The notes below the pieces were generated by a model. The model worked only from the letters and a program-made list of their open reading frames with translations, was not told where the DNA came from and did no database searches. The position numbers and the translations under genes were made by a program. A stretch of 64,000 nt of DNA from Anastrepha obliqua (Eukaryota; Arthropoda; Insecta; Diptera; Tephritidae): assembly GCF_027943255.1 (NCBI RefSeq), contig NC_072894.1, forward strand, positions 73,633,601 to 73,697,600, written 5' to 3'. How positions within the stretch are numbered: the stretch's first letter is position 1; every line of letters starts with the position of its first letter. Below, one piece after another: positions 33,855-45,425 of the stretch.

Positions 33855-35297
33855 GGGGAACCGGTGGTCTAGAGCACGAAAATTTCACCTATTTTCACAA
33901 TTTTTTCTGCCATTAAAAAATAAAAAAGCGATATTTCAGCTTTTCGTGTTTATTACTACATCTATTGAGCATACAAAAATTTTTTTATATTTATTTTAAA
34001 AACAATATTTATTATTATAAAAATGCCGCTGAAGATTACCCTCTCGAGAAATCGGACCCGGACGGCGTAGGTGGGACACAAAATTCAAGAAGATTCTTAA
34101 TTATATAGCGTGCAGTTATAGTCGGAACTAGAACAAATTGAAAAAAATTAAAAATTGAAAAACGGCGCGCAGAATCGTAAAATCGGGTGTTTTTCACTAG
34201 CTTTTTAGTGTAAAAAATAGAAAATTATTTAGATAAAATTATGATTCTAGTTCTGACGAAGGCCATACATACGTGTTGCCAACAACACATTCAAATTTCA
34301 AGTAATTCGGTTGACTATTTTTTTTCATCCCCCCAGTGCCGAAAAAGTTGTTTTTTTAACTATGTTTATTTGTAAAGATTTCGTACATAAATTGGCTTAA
34401 TCTAAATAAACAAGATTAATAAATTAAAACAAAAATTTAAGATACAATATCCCAAGTTGAGCTCTCAGCATCTGTGACTAACATTGTTATATACTATTGA
34501 TAAGAAAGTTTGCACATTAATCATTAATAAACACAAACGTAGATTATTTTTGGACTATAATGAAAAAATTAAAAAAATATTATAGATGTAACAAATTTAA
34601 GGGGTATAAGATAAAAACAGACGATACAAATTAAAAACAAAAACCTAATATTATATACATATATTATTCCATTTGCCACCAAAATTTTTGCCATTTAATG
34701 TCTTCGAAAGTTTTACCATCTTTGAAAGGTATACTCATATCGAATCTAAGTTCATTTCCGTCAGGTGTAGAGGTTTTTATCGATTTATCTGTAGCTCTGC
34801 GGTATCTGTGGTATAATATCGGTAGAGTATCATCACCATTTGCACCAATTTGTTTTTGTCAAGATAGATAAGGGCCTCAGCAGGGAGAAATCCTAGTTCC
34901 AGAGAGTTTTTTATGTACTCTTCGTTAGTATAGAAGGGCCCATTTATGAGATTGTTCATATGGCAGTTCAGGCATCTTTGTGCTTCCTTATGGGATATGA
35001 GATTAATCATGTAATTACCTATTCTGTGAACTTTAGATATTTTATAGAGGTGACTATTATGATAGAATAGTATTTTGTGTAATCACTTTGAGGACCGGAA
35101 AAAGTCGTTTCGCGATAAATGAGTTTAAAGTTTGATGTACATAGGCGCGCAGATCGCTCTCTACCTAGTTAATGGGCTGTAGAAGCTATAATATTGAGAA
35201 TTTCCGCATGAAATTTCACAGTATTTTCTTAAGATACTATACTTTTGAAATATCGAATAAAATCGATTTTTTGAAATTTCTAGATCATGGGGTCCCC
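33855..35297. mobile_element. TTAA-flanked element B (1.44 kb) carrying an unidentified ORF
   Basis: TTAA occurs at both edges (33851-33854 and 35298-35301). The ends read GGGGAACCGGTGGTCTAGA and TCTAGATCATGGGGTCCCC, inverted partners at 14 of 19 positions. Arms resemble elements A and C (CTCGAGAAATCGGACC near the left, AAAATCGATTTTTTGAAA near the right). Unlike them it has a central insert of about 0.8 kb containing a minus-strand ORF. Intact TTAA on both sides supports piggyBac-type insertion. Confidence 0.75.
34664..35082 (-). pseudogene. Unrecognised ORF inside element B, with one frameshift
   Basis: The frame is open from 35082 and includes KILFYHNSHLYKISKVHR, then an ATG (35010) MINLISHKEAQRCLNCHMNN, GPFYTNEEYIKNSLELGFLP and AEALIYLDKNKLVQMVMILY. 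A frameshift at about 34800 moves to RRATDKSIKTSTPDGNELRF, DMSIPFKDGKTFEDIKWQKF and WWQME, stopping at 34664. Balanced composition and continuation in a second frame indicate once-coding sequence of about 140 codons. It does not resemble the piggyBac transposase core I know; a CLNC motif is the only Cys pair. It may be a captured host or viral gene piece or a diverged transposon protein. Confidence 0.5.
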
Positions 35298-35301
35298 TTA
35301 A

Positions 35302-37070
35302 CAAGACTTGTAAGCTGCTACAACATCTAAAACTAGGAATTTCACTTGAAAAATTAAATTATGGACGAGTATAAAAAAATACAGATTTGGTAACAGATGC
35401 TTGCAGCCTATTTAGGGTGTATTTCATTGTTCTCAGTTGGAATAGAAGCCGAAATTTTAAAAGATATACATACATACATGCATATGTATGTATAACACAA
35501 ATGCAATGCAGTGTCGTAACTCGTAATCGTGAACACTGCTATTAATTGTGCGAGTATGACTAACTAAAACACACAGCACAGCCTAATCGTGCTGACAATT
35601 TGAGTTTGTTCATACCGCGTATTTATAGCCAGAAACTTGTGTGTACATGTAGACTACTCACTTGCGACAACTGTGCAGGGTAAATAGAAAAATGTGTTTT
35701 TTCTTTTGTTTTTGGTTTTCGTAGAAAAGCTTGCAAGCGAAATTTGCAGGAGCATGCACGCAGTTGCGTATAGTACACATTATGTATACATATGTAAGTG
35801 TATGTATGTATGCATGTTTCCAAAAATAAATATGCCAAGGGAGATACTCAAAATGGTTTATTTACAAATCGATTTCTTCAGATTTTCCTTCAATCAGCAC
35901 TTTTCGTTTAATGGCGTGCTGAAAGTCTTTCTGTACTTAATGACTTTTCCCTCTCTCTATTGCTAATATGTACCGCATCGTTTGGTTGCAGGGTGTGCAA
36001 GTGTACGTTCTTATTTATTTATATGGCTTCCCTGCCGAAATGATTACATTTTAATTTGTCGTAGATCTTATACAGCTCATCAATCCTGCTATATAACCCA
36101 ATGCCTACCTCAACTCCACCTCATTGTTGCCGTCAACCAAGCTCCCGCACTATGCATTATGACAGTCATGGGGCTTACAAGAATAATTTTTGATTTCCAT
36201 CTCTTGAGTCCAAAGCAAATAGTACTTGTAATATCTAGTGCTCCTTAAACAAATTTGCAAATTTGAAATTGTCACTGACACCTCTGCGAGTTGTCTTTAT
36301 TTAACAGCAGTTCCACGTTTCATGGGGTGAAATGTGGTTTATATGTAAGTTGATATCAGCATCGTTAGCAATTGACGATGTTCGCCAAAAAACATACACC
36401 ACTAAAACATACAGAGCAATTAAAGTTGGGCTTAAGAAGTTCTAAACGATTGTCGGGAGTTCAGTCTACGCTTTTTTAAGAAAAATTTCACTAGTTTTTC
36501 GATAATTCATAGAGTTCAGAAAAGGTTTTACAGACTTGAAAATATTATAGTATAATATAAAGGATATTTATTAGACTGTATACATCTACATCGTATCAAA
36601 CAATATCTCAAAATATTCATGTACGCTAATAACTAGCCACAGAATGCACCGAATTGCAGTTTGCAAGATTTCTTTCGACAGAAAATGCATAAACTTACAA
36701 AATATCACGGTTTGGCATTTTGCACTACCACTAATTCTTTAGTGGTTTAAAGGTTTCACTATCACTAAATCTTCAGTTTTTCAGTGTTTTAACTATCCGC
36801 TTATTGCATTAATGATTTAGTGCATCTTGCCCAATCCTGCAAAATAGCCGTGTTTATAAGCCGAAACTTGTTAAAAAAGCAAACAATTAATTTAGAACTT
36901 GCACCAAATCAAAAATTAATCAATAGATTGCTTACTATCACTTTGCATTAATCAAATTTATCAATTTTTTTCTGATAGAATTTTTAAAACAGAAGGGTAA
37001 TTGTTTTAAAAATGTTTGCTTATGTGTATGCTGTATGCCAAACTGCACTAATCGGGAATAAACAGGTAAA
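35302..37070. other. No gene seen; microsatellite at 35464-35495
   Basis: AT-rich intronic-type DNA with ATACATACATGCATATGTAT. Short frames at 35694-36248 have no motif. Confidence 0.45.
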
Positions 37071-37074
37071 GCAA

Positions 37075-37510
37075 AGATGAAAAATGTATGTCTGTTGATG
37101 TTCTTGTAGCAGTCCGGGCATATTTTGAGTATGTCTGGGTTAATTCTCGATAGGTAGGAGTTTAATGCTGCAATATCTAGAAGGGTAATTGAGCCAAAGT
37201 TACGCTGCCCTCACGAGACAGCTCAACACTTCGTTTGCGAAGGGTGGCGGCTCCCGATGAATATCATCCAATATCTGTCTGATCCAGTAGTTGTAGATGT
37301 GTTCGCTCCTGGATGTCGTCAGTATAGTCGACGATATACATATCTCCTGACTCGCCTGGGAGGTGACTCAGCCTCCAGCAACTGCCTGCAGAGGGGTTTC
37401 CTGCGGTAGCAATCCAGCAGGAATTGCTTGCTGGACGTCTTATTACCTCCTTAACCGGAAACAGAGCAGCCTCATTGCGGAAATGTTGCAGGGGAAACAT
37501 TAGAATTCAT
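37075..37510 (-). pseudogene. Non-LTR retrotransposon tail (R1/I-type C-terminal region)
   Basis: On the minus strand the reading gives RRYVYRRLY, HPGANTSTTTGSDRYWMIFI and, at the end, NSYLSRINPDILKICPDCYK. The last is the NxYLxRINPDIxxxCPxC knuckle near the C-terminus of these elements. The same module with better-kept LSDIHREA appears at 46600-46870. Frames change several times. Confidence 0.6.
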
Positions 37511-37737
37511 TCCATAGCTGTCTTTATGACAGTATTCTTACAGGTCAGAAGCTTCATCCCATGCGAATTACTAGTGCCAGGCGACTAGACCGGTCATCCT
37601 AGTTACAAAAGGGCATTACTAGTATTATTAATGTCGTTTATAATTAATTTGGTTAAATAACATGATGATATAAAGTAGACATAATGGAACTAGTTGGTTT
37701 TCTGACTGGTCACTGTTAATTAAATTACCATCGCTCA

Positions 37738-37865
37738 AAAATTCACATTGGGAATGAGACAGGGGGTCTCTATCTGGAAGATGAGGAAATCACAGAGCAT
37801 ATCTTGTGCAACTGTATTGCCTTGGCAAAGACAAGACTGTACATCTTTCGTCGAGATCAATGAAT
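37738..37865 (+). pseudogene. Retrotransposon C-terminal knuckle fragment
   Basis: A short frame, GNETGGLYLEDEEITEHILC, then NCIALAKTRLYIF, matches the E-x-E-x2-T-x-EH-x4-C-x-ALAxxRL block that follows RNase H in jockey/R1-type elements. The orientation is opposite to the neighbour at 37075-37510, so the two are separate copies. Confidence 0.6.
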
Positions 37866-37869
37866 AAAG

Positions 37870-39057
37870 ATCGGATACGAGCGAAATCAAGAATGCTCCT
37901 GTTGCATATATTCTGAAATTTGTACGCAAGGCAGAAATTTGACTAAAAGAATTTGGCTTTGAACCAATTTCCAATCTGAGGCAGGGAGCGAGGAATCTAG
38001 GTTAAATAGAACCTGATTTAATACATTTAAGGTAGTATTGCCTGTCAATAGGACTAGTATTAACTACTTTTAAGACATGTAGTAGGACACAAAATATCTT
38101 TTAAGTCGAAGTGTCGGTCATTGGGAAAACTATAGACTCAAAATTATAATTTTAATAATGATGCCTAAAAATTAAATATTTTCGAAATATTAGATTGTAA
38201 AAATTATTTTGAAAAAATATGTTTGTTTGCTTGCGCGTCCACTTTTTTAAATATTATTGTAGTTCAAGGCCTCGACTTTGTTTCCGTTTTTAGTTACGTT
38301 AATTAATAAAATTATCAATAAAACTTGAACGATGCGCGGATACTTAAAGAAAGGCCGCTTGATAAAGTTTTGAATTAACTACTTTTTACCAAGTGTTTCC
38401 TACTTCACATAATTAAAAAATTTTTTTTTGTGAGAACTATTTCGCAAATTATTTTCAGAACTTTTTAGCTATCCAGTAGGTATAATATACTAAGAATAAA
38501 GTATTTGAATAGACTCCGCAAAACAAAACAACAATTCCAAACACTAACTGCTTAGAACCTGGCATAATTTAAGCAATCGAAAAAGGTCAGTCACTGATTT
38601 TTAATCGTTCCTTTTCTGGCTTTCTTTCTGTGCTACATACAAGGTGCTTGCTTTCTCGTCTGAATGTGGTACTTGGCTCGTGAACGGGAGTTTGATCTCT
38701 GCTTGTGAACATGCCAACGTATACCAATAAGGAATGCTCTGATATCCTAATGTGTTGCGGACGCTGCGAAGGAATGCCGTCTCAGTCACTGGTTATGGGC
38801 TCGTAGCATGCGGAGAGTTCAATAAAAGATACTAACTTTAGGGAGTACCGCAGCATATATTCATCATGTGCTTGCGATGACAACTCCTTCGCAGACCTAG
38901 GCCTTTCCGGGTAATCCTGTATATCTGCTGATTTTTTATTGCGTACATGTTTTGCCTTAATGGCAGGGCCGAATATGGCGGGTATTTACGACTTGTCTTA
39001 GTACTTCTAACCTAGTACTTATAAATTCGTAACTACTTTGAAGTACTATATAATATA
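37870..39057. other. No gene identified
   Basis: The segment 38590-38960 is less AT-rich and has a 62-codon minus-strand frame (MTETAFLRSVRNTLGYQSIP) without recognisable motifs; it may be an unrecognised repeat. Confidence 0.35.
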
Positions 39058-39582
39058 GGGTTTTCCAATAACAGGTGTTATTGGTGAATGGATTACGCTA
39101 TCGACAGACGATTAACGATTTTTATGGCTGGTATTGGATGGTATTGATCTGGACAAGACCGCGCTACGTGCCACGAAGCCATTGATCTTTTATAGGAAAA
39201 GTTTCCGGACCGTGTTATCTCTCGAAGAGGTGAACACAATTGGCCACCGACATCTTTTGATTCAACACCTTGTGACTTTTTTCTTTGGGGCCACGTGAAA
39301 GAGAAGGTCTACGCCAACAGCCCAGGGTCGATTCAAGAACTCAAGATGGAATTCGTGAGGCTATCGAGGACATAGGGCAGCAACTTTGCAATTCGCTTAT
39401 GGAAAATTTCATGAAAAGGATATTGTTCTGTAAGCGTGGTCGTGGTGGTCATTTTCCTGATGTAATTTTACACTATTAACGGCAAGCTTTCCTCTTTATA
39501 ATGAAATAAATATCCGATCATTTATATTAAAAAATAGCATTTTTCTTTGAATATCAAAATAACACCTCTGTTTGGAAAACCC
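39058..39582 (+). mobile_element. Internally deleted IS630/Tc1-type element with GGGTTTTCCAA ends
   Basis: The left end is TA then GGGTTTTCCAATAACAGGTG; the right end is the near-complement AACACCTCTGTTTGGAAAAC followed by CC and TA. It is 525 bp long. It contains only the C-terminal third of a transposase. TA flanking and the QDxATCH block place it in the Tc1/mariner/IS630 group. Confidence 0.85.
39146..39479 (+). pseudogene. IS630/Tc1-type transposase, C-terminal third
   Basis: Readable blocks: QDRATCHEAIDLL (the QDGATCHTA motif around the second catalytic Asp), EKFPDRVISRRGEHNWPP, CDFFLWGHVKEKVYANSPGS, then after a frameshift DGIREAIEDIGQQLCNSLME and KRGRGGHFPDVILHY ending at 39479. The N-terminal DNA-binding region and first catalytic Asp are deleted. 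A stop (TAG) lies in the first block. Confidence 0.8.
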
Positions 39583-39644
39583 TATATAATCGATTGATTG
39601 AACCGATAAGCTTAAACACCGAATCGTGAAGAATCAATTAAAAA

Positions 39645-40520
39645 TGTACCAGAACGTTCAATAATGTGTGTGACTGACACATAGATGGCGGCACTAGTAC
39701 TAAATCAATATTTTTTTCGAAAGTTGGCAACCTTTTTAGGCTTACTGTCAAAATCATATGTTAATCCGACCATTTGTTTACAAGTTACAGTGCTTTAAGT
39801 GACGCTACTTTTGAGTAAAAAAAAAAATGAATTCAAAGCAATTCCGTGTGCTTATTTATCATTGTTTTTTAATGAAAAAAATACTGTTCAATGCCAGGAA
39901 TGGCTTGAAAAACATTATTCGGACTCTGCTCCATCAAAAAGAAGCATTTGTTATATGTATGCCGAATTCAAACGTAGTCGTACAGACACCGATGACATTC
40001 CATCTACTGGAAGGCCAAATGACCCTGTTATTCCGGAAAACGTTGAAAAAACACTGAAAATCATTATGTTCGACCGTAAAGTGAAAGTGAGGGAGATTGT
40101 TGACATTCTAAAGATATCAGCAGGCAGTGTACACACCATAATACACGAATATTTGGGTATGAAAAAGGTGTTTTCCAAATGGGTGCCGCGTTTGCTCACA
40201 CCGGAGCAAAAACAACAACGAATCGATGATTCAAAGAGCTGTTTGGACATGTTTACGCGCAATAAGTCGGAGTTTTTGCGTCGGTACATCACAATGCATG
40301 CAACATGGATCCACCATTTCACTCCAGAGTCAAATCGGCAGTCTGCTGAGTGGCATGCAGCCGGTGAAAGCCGCCCAAAGCGACCAAAGACGCAGCAGTC
40401 GGCTGGCAAGATTATGGCGTCTGTATTTTGGGATGCGCATGGAATAATATTCATCAACTATCTCCAGAAGGGGCAGACCATCAACAGCGACTATTATATA
40501 GCGTTATCACTTATTTATAC
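39645..40520 (+). pseudogene. mariner transposase, long open frame, 3'-truncated
   Basis: ATG at 39829 starts MNSKQFRVLIYHCFLMKK. One frameshift then leads into a frame that is open for 259 codons on its own (39799-40578). Blocks: NTVQCQEWLEKHYSDSAPSK, RTDTDDIPSTGRPNDPV, VKVREIVDILKISAGSVHTI (helix-turn-helix), LGMKKVFSKWVPRLLTPEQK, TMHATWIHHFTPESNRQSAE and MASVFWDAHGIIFINYLQKG, then NSDYYIAL. The first catalytic motif, normally MDETW, is MHATW, so the essential Asp is gone. Sequence after YYIAL is lost, with the last two acidic residues. AGAACGTTCAATAATGTGTG at about 39651 may be the 5' end. It differs from the mariners at 3551, 23663 and 31100. Confidence 0.85.
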
Positions 40521-40578
40521 TATTTCAGATCAGCCATTGATTTCCTCTTTCATAAAATCAGCTTTAAAAAATAGATAA

Positions 40579-41654
40579 CTATTTTATATGCCAAAGTCTT
40601 AAGCTAGGATCAGAAGTATTCTCCGGAGTATATGCCAGCCGTATTAAGCTATGTTAGGTACAGGATGGAAATACATACTGAGAGCACCTATTATGATACT
40701 GTTGCTGAACCTCTTTTGCACTTTTCCCTAATGCAAGTAAAAATATATCTTGTAAAGTTAATAAGCCTCAAAAATTGGTAAAGAAGAGAGTGCATTAAAT
40801 GTATGAGATGGTAAATTCTATCGTTATTGAGTATTAACTGATCGGGGTATTAAGATTAAATAAAACTGAAAATAATGCGCGAATTGCAAATGTTTGTCGT
40901 CTTGTATTTAGTAGGTGGGCACTGAAGCAACTTCCCAGTAGCTAAACTATCACAAGCCACGGTAATTTGGCGAAATCTCAACTCATCTGAAATTGAAGAA
41001 AAGTGATTAGCAGCAAGTTTTTGATTAGCACAAGCACGACTCACATATTTGACGTGAAGAGGTGATGAAGAAGTATCAAGGTGGACATCTTTTCGCCAGC
41101 TGCCCATATTTCATCATTCTGTATATTCTTAACGCTCTGAATTTGGCATCTCAATGAGCTCTTCATATGTACTTGTATGTACATACTTATATATTATACT
41201 TCTGTGAGTAATGATCACCGATAATCTTGGCGCCTAATTTTATAACTAAGGCAAAATATGCAGCTAGAAAGCCGCGGTAGAGTATTTTAACGTGTTACCT
41301 CAAATGATAATGACCCAGTAGGAGGAGTCTGATGAAATTATTTTAAAACTATTTATTTTATGCTGTGTTTTTCTAATGTTTATGAGTTGCTATTAATTTA
41401 ATATAAAATGTGATTTTGATTTCGGACAGTCGAGAAGTTTTATTTTTAGAATAAAAGGAGTCGAATAGTATATCCGACGAAAGCGACAATATTCATGGAT
41501 TTGTCGAATAAAATCTCATACATTTTTTTTTGGCTAATTTCAAGACGAATCTATTCAAGATAGTGGCATCCGTTTTACATTGACATGACATTTCTAATTT
41601 AAAGGCGAAATGAAGAAAAAGCAGTCAGCTACTCTAATCACACCAACTTGTACA
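40579..41654. other. No gene supported
   Basis: A minus-strand 83-codon frame (40856-41107: MGSWRKDVHLDTSSSPLHVK) has plausible composition but no family match or splice partners. The rest is AT-rich. Confidence 0.35.
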
Positions 41655-42125
41655 GGGATTTAGTTTGGCGCATTGTCCCAGGCTGTCGAAAAAAGGGGAA
41701 TCCAGTGAGCTTAATCATCTAGCTGACAAACCCGGACATTTACAGGGAAAGTACTCACAATCTCCTTCTCTCAAAGGTCTCTCAGCTTCTGCAATGGGGT
41801 TTAAATGGTAAACCTAAGTTTTGTATGTCGATCGTCCAATGACCGGTAAATACAGCTACGAGTTTGAAAATTGAATGACGTGAAGTCTCCAGGACTTTCT
41901 GAATCTTCCCTCTATTGTACTGCGGCCAAAGGGTATTTGAAATACTGCATGGAGAAATGGAGCAACATCTTTTTTGTGCTTTCCTGAGAAATAATTTGTA
42001 CAGTTCCCCTTTAATAACTGTCAGTGGGATGCCGATGATCGGGGCATCGGGCCGATGACTGAGGCTAATTCACTCGCCTTCCTGGCAAGCTCATCAGCAA
42101 TTTCATTTTCCTAAATGTCGAAGCT
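41655..42125 (-). pseudogene. Non-LTR retrotransposon 3' part (RNase H end and C-terminal knuckle)
   Basis: Minus-strand pieces in order: NEIADELARKASELAS (the GNExAD block of RNase H), LKGNCTNYF, GRSTIEGRFRKS, LYLPVIGRSTYKT, HLNPIAEAERPL, and EGDCEYFPCKCPGLSAR (knuckle). This is the usual order in I/R1/jockey-type elements. Several frameshifts; inactive. Confidence 0.7.
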
Positions 42126-44268
42126 ACTTAGAAATATATTTTAGCGAGCCCTAACCGCCATAACCGCGAAAAAATATTGGATTTTCCGTTTTTGATAGAA
42201 ATCGATCCCTCATACAAACAAGCTGCCCTACGAAATACCGTTCCGTTACAAACTTATGACGAAAGCAATTTTGGCTTAAGTGTAAAATTTACTTGTTGTC
42301 GGTTTCGCCCTTTTGGCGGTTAATGATCGACATCTAACATATTTTAGGTTGTTAGACACCATAACAACCTCGACGGTCTCGATGAGGAAAAAGCTCATTA
42401 AAACCAGTCGGCAGTATACTGAAATAAAGGAAATATTTAATAATGTTGGGTAACTATTAAACAGGAGATATGTGCGAAGATTTAACTATTCATTTATAGC
42501 TTGTTAAGCAAGTTGAAACTAGTAACTTTATTTCAAACTGGATCTTTTGCGATTTAAAAAAAAGGACATTAAAAGAAGACTGGACCAAATTTGTTGAATC
42601 AAGTTATGGATGGGGCTGTCATTTTTTTAAATATTTGTACTGTTGGAAACGCCATTTTCGTCCACAGTGATTATTGTAGAACCATCACTTTCCACACTTT
42701 GTAAAATTGGCAATATTTACTGTGGACCACCTTGAGTTTCAGAAGGTTGATACGCCATGCTACACAGATCATCAAACTATCGATATTTCGCAGATCGCAG
42801 ATGCAATATGAATACATTCGATTCTCTTGGATTCAAAAGAAGTTGAGGCGAATGTCAGTTGAGCCATTTATGAGATGGGGTTGGAAACCGTTATTAAAGT
42901 TTAGAAAATTTGGGTTCATAGAATGTACTATTGCGAGTTGATAGTCCTGCAGCTAAGGCTCATAAATTATTTAAATTGTTAATTCATCAAGTTTTGTTAA
43001 TAATAATAATGAAGTGATTATATTTCACTTATATAGCTTTAAAAAGTAATATACTAAAATTAATTGGTTTTTGATAATTTTTTTTGTTTAAAATATTTCA
43101 AACTGGATTACTCCTTAAAAGCTCACACGCAGGCATTTTTTCGACTTCATTGTTTTAGTACCGGATTCAGCAAAGCAAAAATGGAACACACGGGAAACCT
43201 CTTAACAAATTGTTGGTCACCAACGGAGCAAAAAACTCATTTTTTTCCAAAATTTCTTTTTCCGCAGGGCATGTCGCATGTGTATTAGTCAGAGCCATTT
43301 CGTCTGAACCGCATGATTTTATCACAAATGAGACCTACCCAAATGCGTACTTGCATATGTTTGTACGTACATACATGCATGTAGATGGGTCCGTGTGTAT
43401 ATATATACATATATGTATGTGCTCATATATATTAAATCAAAAACAAACAAAAGTCACGTAAAATCAATTTTTAAACAATGTCGTTAACTAATGCTAGCGA
43501 TGTGATATCTAAGCTAATAAAGAAAAGTCGGTCACTTTAATTCAGAATTGACGTCTAATTACATGTGTTATAAGCGTTTATTGTCAAAACAAAAAAAAAA
43601 AAAAATACCCCTGTTATGTTACGTCATCAAAGGATGAGAAAAGCAGTGAGTAATTCTGGCGAAATCATAATAGTTGCATATGCATATGTATGTATGCAGA
43701 TGCTATGTATGTATTTGCCATGTGTATCCAACACTGCACTCACCTGCTATCTCTCAAAAATTTTCATTACAATAAAATATTTTCCACTCTCTTACAATTT
43801 TTCTCTTTACTAACTTTTTAGTTCTGTATTAACTTTTGGTATTTTTGCACCAGTAGTTTTTTCACAATAGTCAATTTTCGTTGGTTAGCCTTTCTACATA
43901 TGTACATACATATAAATATGTGTATTTGTAATTTGAAGATGACAATTGATAATAACATGTTTTTGTAATTGATTTAACACTTTCCCCCAACCACTTGTAA
44001 TAGATTGTTAACGTTTATAAGTAATGAATATGCTTTCTACCGAATGTACATCAGAGATATGTGCATGTACATATGCATATATATAAGTGTATATCGTTAA
44101 TGGATATTTTAATAACACTAACCACATTTATTTGTTCGATTCCGCACTCAACAAAAGGCTTGTTTCATATGTAGCGTATCACATGTAGCTCTTTTTGCGT
44201 CAATACTGCTTAATTACTTATTGTCGTTTAGAATATAAATTTTTTACTAATTTTTACGTATAATTTAC
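42126..44268. other. No gene seen; microsatellite near 43370-43430
   Basis: Short frames at 42732, 43064 and 43210 show no motifs. The 43360-43430 stretch is a CATG/TATA-rich microsatellite. Confidence 0.45.
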
Positions 44269-44349
44269 CTGTTTCACTAGACTAATAACAATTTTGGTTT
44301 ATAACAAATTTTTCGTGCTCGCGTTTTCTTCGCTCAACGGCAACAAAAT
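44269..44349 (-). other. Candidate 5' UTR exon and transcription start of the split gene
   Basis: On the minus strand TCATTT at 44351-44346 fits the insect initiator (TCAKTY). The following 80 nt are less AT-rich (GTTGCCGTTGAGCGAAGAAA, ACGCGAGCACG), contain no ATG, and end GTGAAACAG before the donor GTAAATTA. This is the shape of a fly first exon. It would splice to the acceptor at 31788, which needs exactly such a non-coding exon. The link is inference; another promoter may serve. Confidence 0.35.
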
Positions 44350-44351
44350 GA

Positions 44352-45289
44352 GACGTTCAGTTCAGTTGTTCAGTTTCAATTGTTCACCGGTTACTTAAGA
44401 GCTGACCAATCTCACCGTTTCGCGGTTTCGGTACTGTAAATATACATACATACATATGCATACAGCTGTATATCGTGTTAACGATACGTTCACATTTGGG
44501 GTGACATAACCCAAACAAAATGAGTTCAACCAAAAAATTTTCTCTTGACAAGAGTTTATACAGAAATGAGAATGAATCGCAAATTCACTCCTTATGTACA
44601 TACACATATACATATAAATAAATGAGTGTGGATGTTCTTTTTCTCTTCGGAATTGTAAACATTTGCCTTAATTAAAACTGTCATTGCGAAGCCAGGGTGC
44701 GTATGAGCAATACATGACTTTTGTTCGTGAGAACAGAGAGTTAGCATACCTTTGTATGTGCGTTGAATGAGAGAGATAATAGAAGTTCGAACTCCTTTCG
44801 TTAAGACCAATAGACATTCATACCTACATTCACTTTGTTTGTTTTTGATATCACAATTATTTTGGTGTGTGAGATATTAAATAAGAGGTCATTGTTACAG
44901 TTTTGATTTCAGCAGTGAAAAAACTGTATGCCTGTTATGCATTAATGTTAACTTTTTTAATTTATCTATCATATTCAATTGAAAAGTGTTAATATCTTAC
45001 TTATTTTCAAGGATATTTTATGAGCTGATTAGATGAAAAATATTAATTACATTGAAAATTTAAATACGTCGTATTTGAAATTTTAATTCAAAAGTCAGTT
45101 TGTCCTTAAATACCTCTCAGAAAAATATGATTAACCGCATCTAAGCAACAGGAAAACACAAATCAACCTTTATTAACTTAACAGTTAACAGTTTCACAAA
45201 GGGTATCTCTAGAAATGCAACGCTGTAGATTTTTCAAATGATACAGCTGATAGAAACGTTGATTTTTTTTTTTTATTTTGATTTGCATT
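44352..45289. other. Possible promoter flank; no gene seen
   Basis: Upstream (minus-strand sense) of the candidate first exon. It contains a GAGAGAGATAATAGAAG stretch at 44767 and TACATACATATGCA microsatellite; no TATA box is placed convincingly. Confidence 0.3.
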
Positions 45290-45425
45290 TCTGATTGTTG
45301 TTCTTGTTGTTGTTGTAGCAACACAGACATTCCCCATAAATGTTTGGGGAATACATAAGAGTGATAGTCCTTGGCCGGATATAAGTCCGGGTCGTTTCGG
45401 TAACGTATAACTGACTGTTGTAGAA
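45290..45425 (-). repeat. Dispersed repeat with CCGGATATAARTCCGG hairpin (copy 1)
   Basis: Contains a TTGTTGTTGTTGTAGCAACA start, CATTCCCCATAAATG with GGGGAATA, then CCTTGGCCGGATATAAGTCC and GGGTCGTTTCGGTAACGTA. The same modules occur in inverted order at 55918-56050. CCGGATATAARTCCGG is self-complementary. The family is not assigned; probably the 3' end of a retroelement or a SINE. Confidence 0.7.

Noticed and set aside
39951..40457. Minus-strand 168-codon frame
   Set aside because: Antisense shadow of the mariner transposase at 39645-40520, whose plus-strand motifs are unmistakable.
40856..41107. Minus-strand 83-codon frame MGSWRKDVHL...
   Set aside because: Plausible composition but no recognised domain, no consensus splice partner and no repeat match; kept only as a note.
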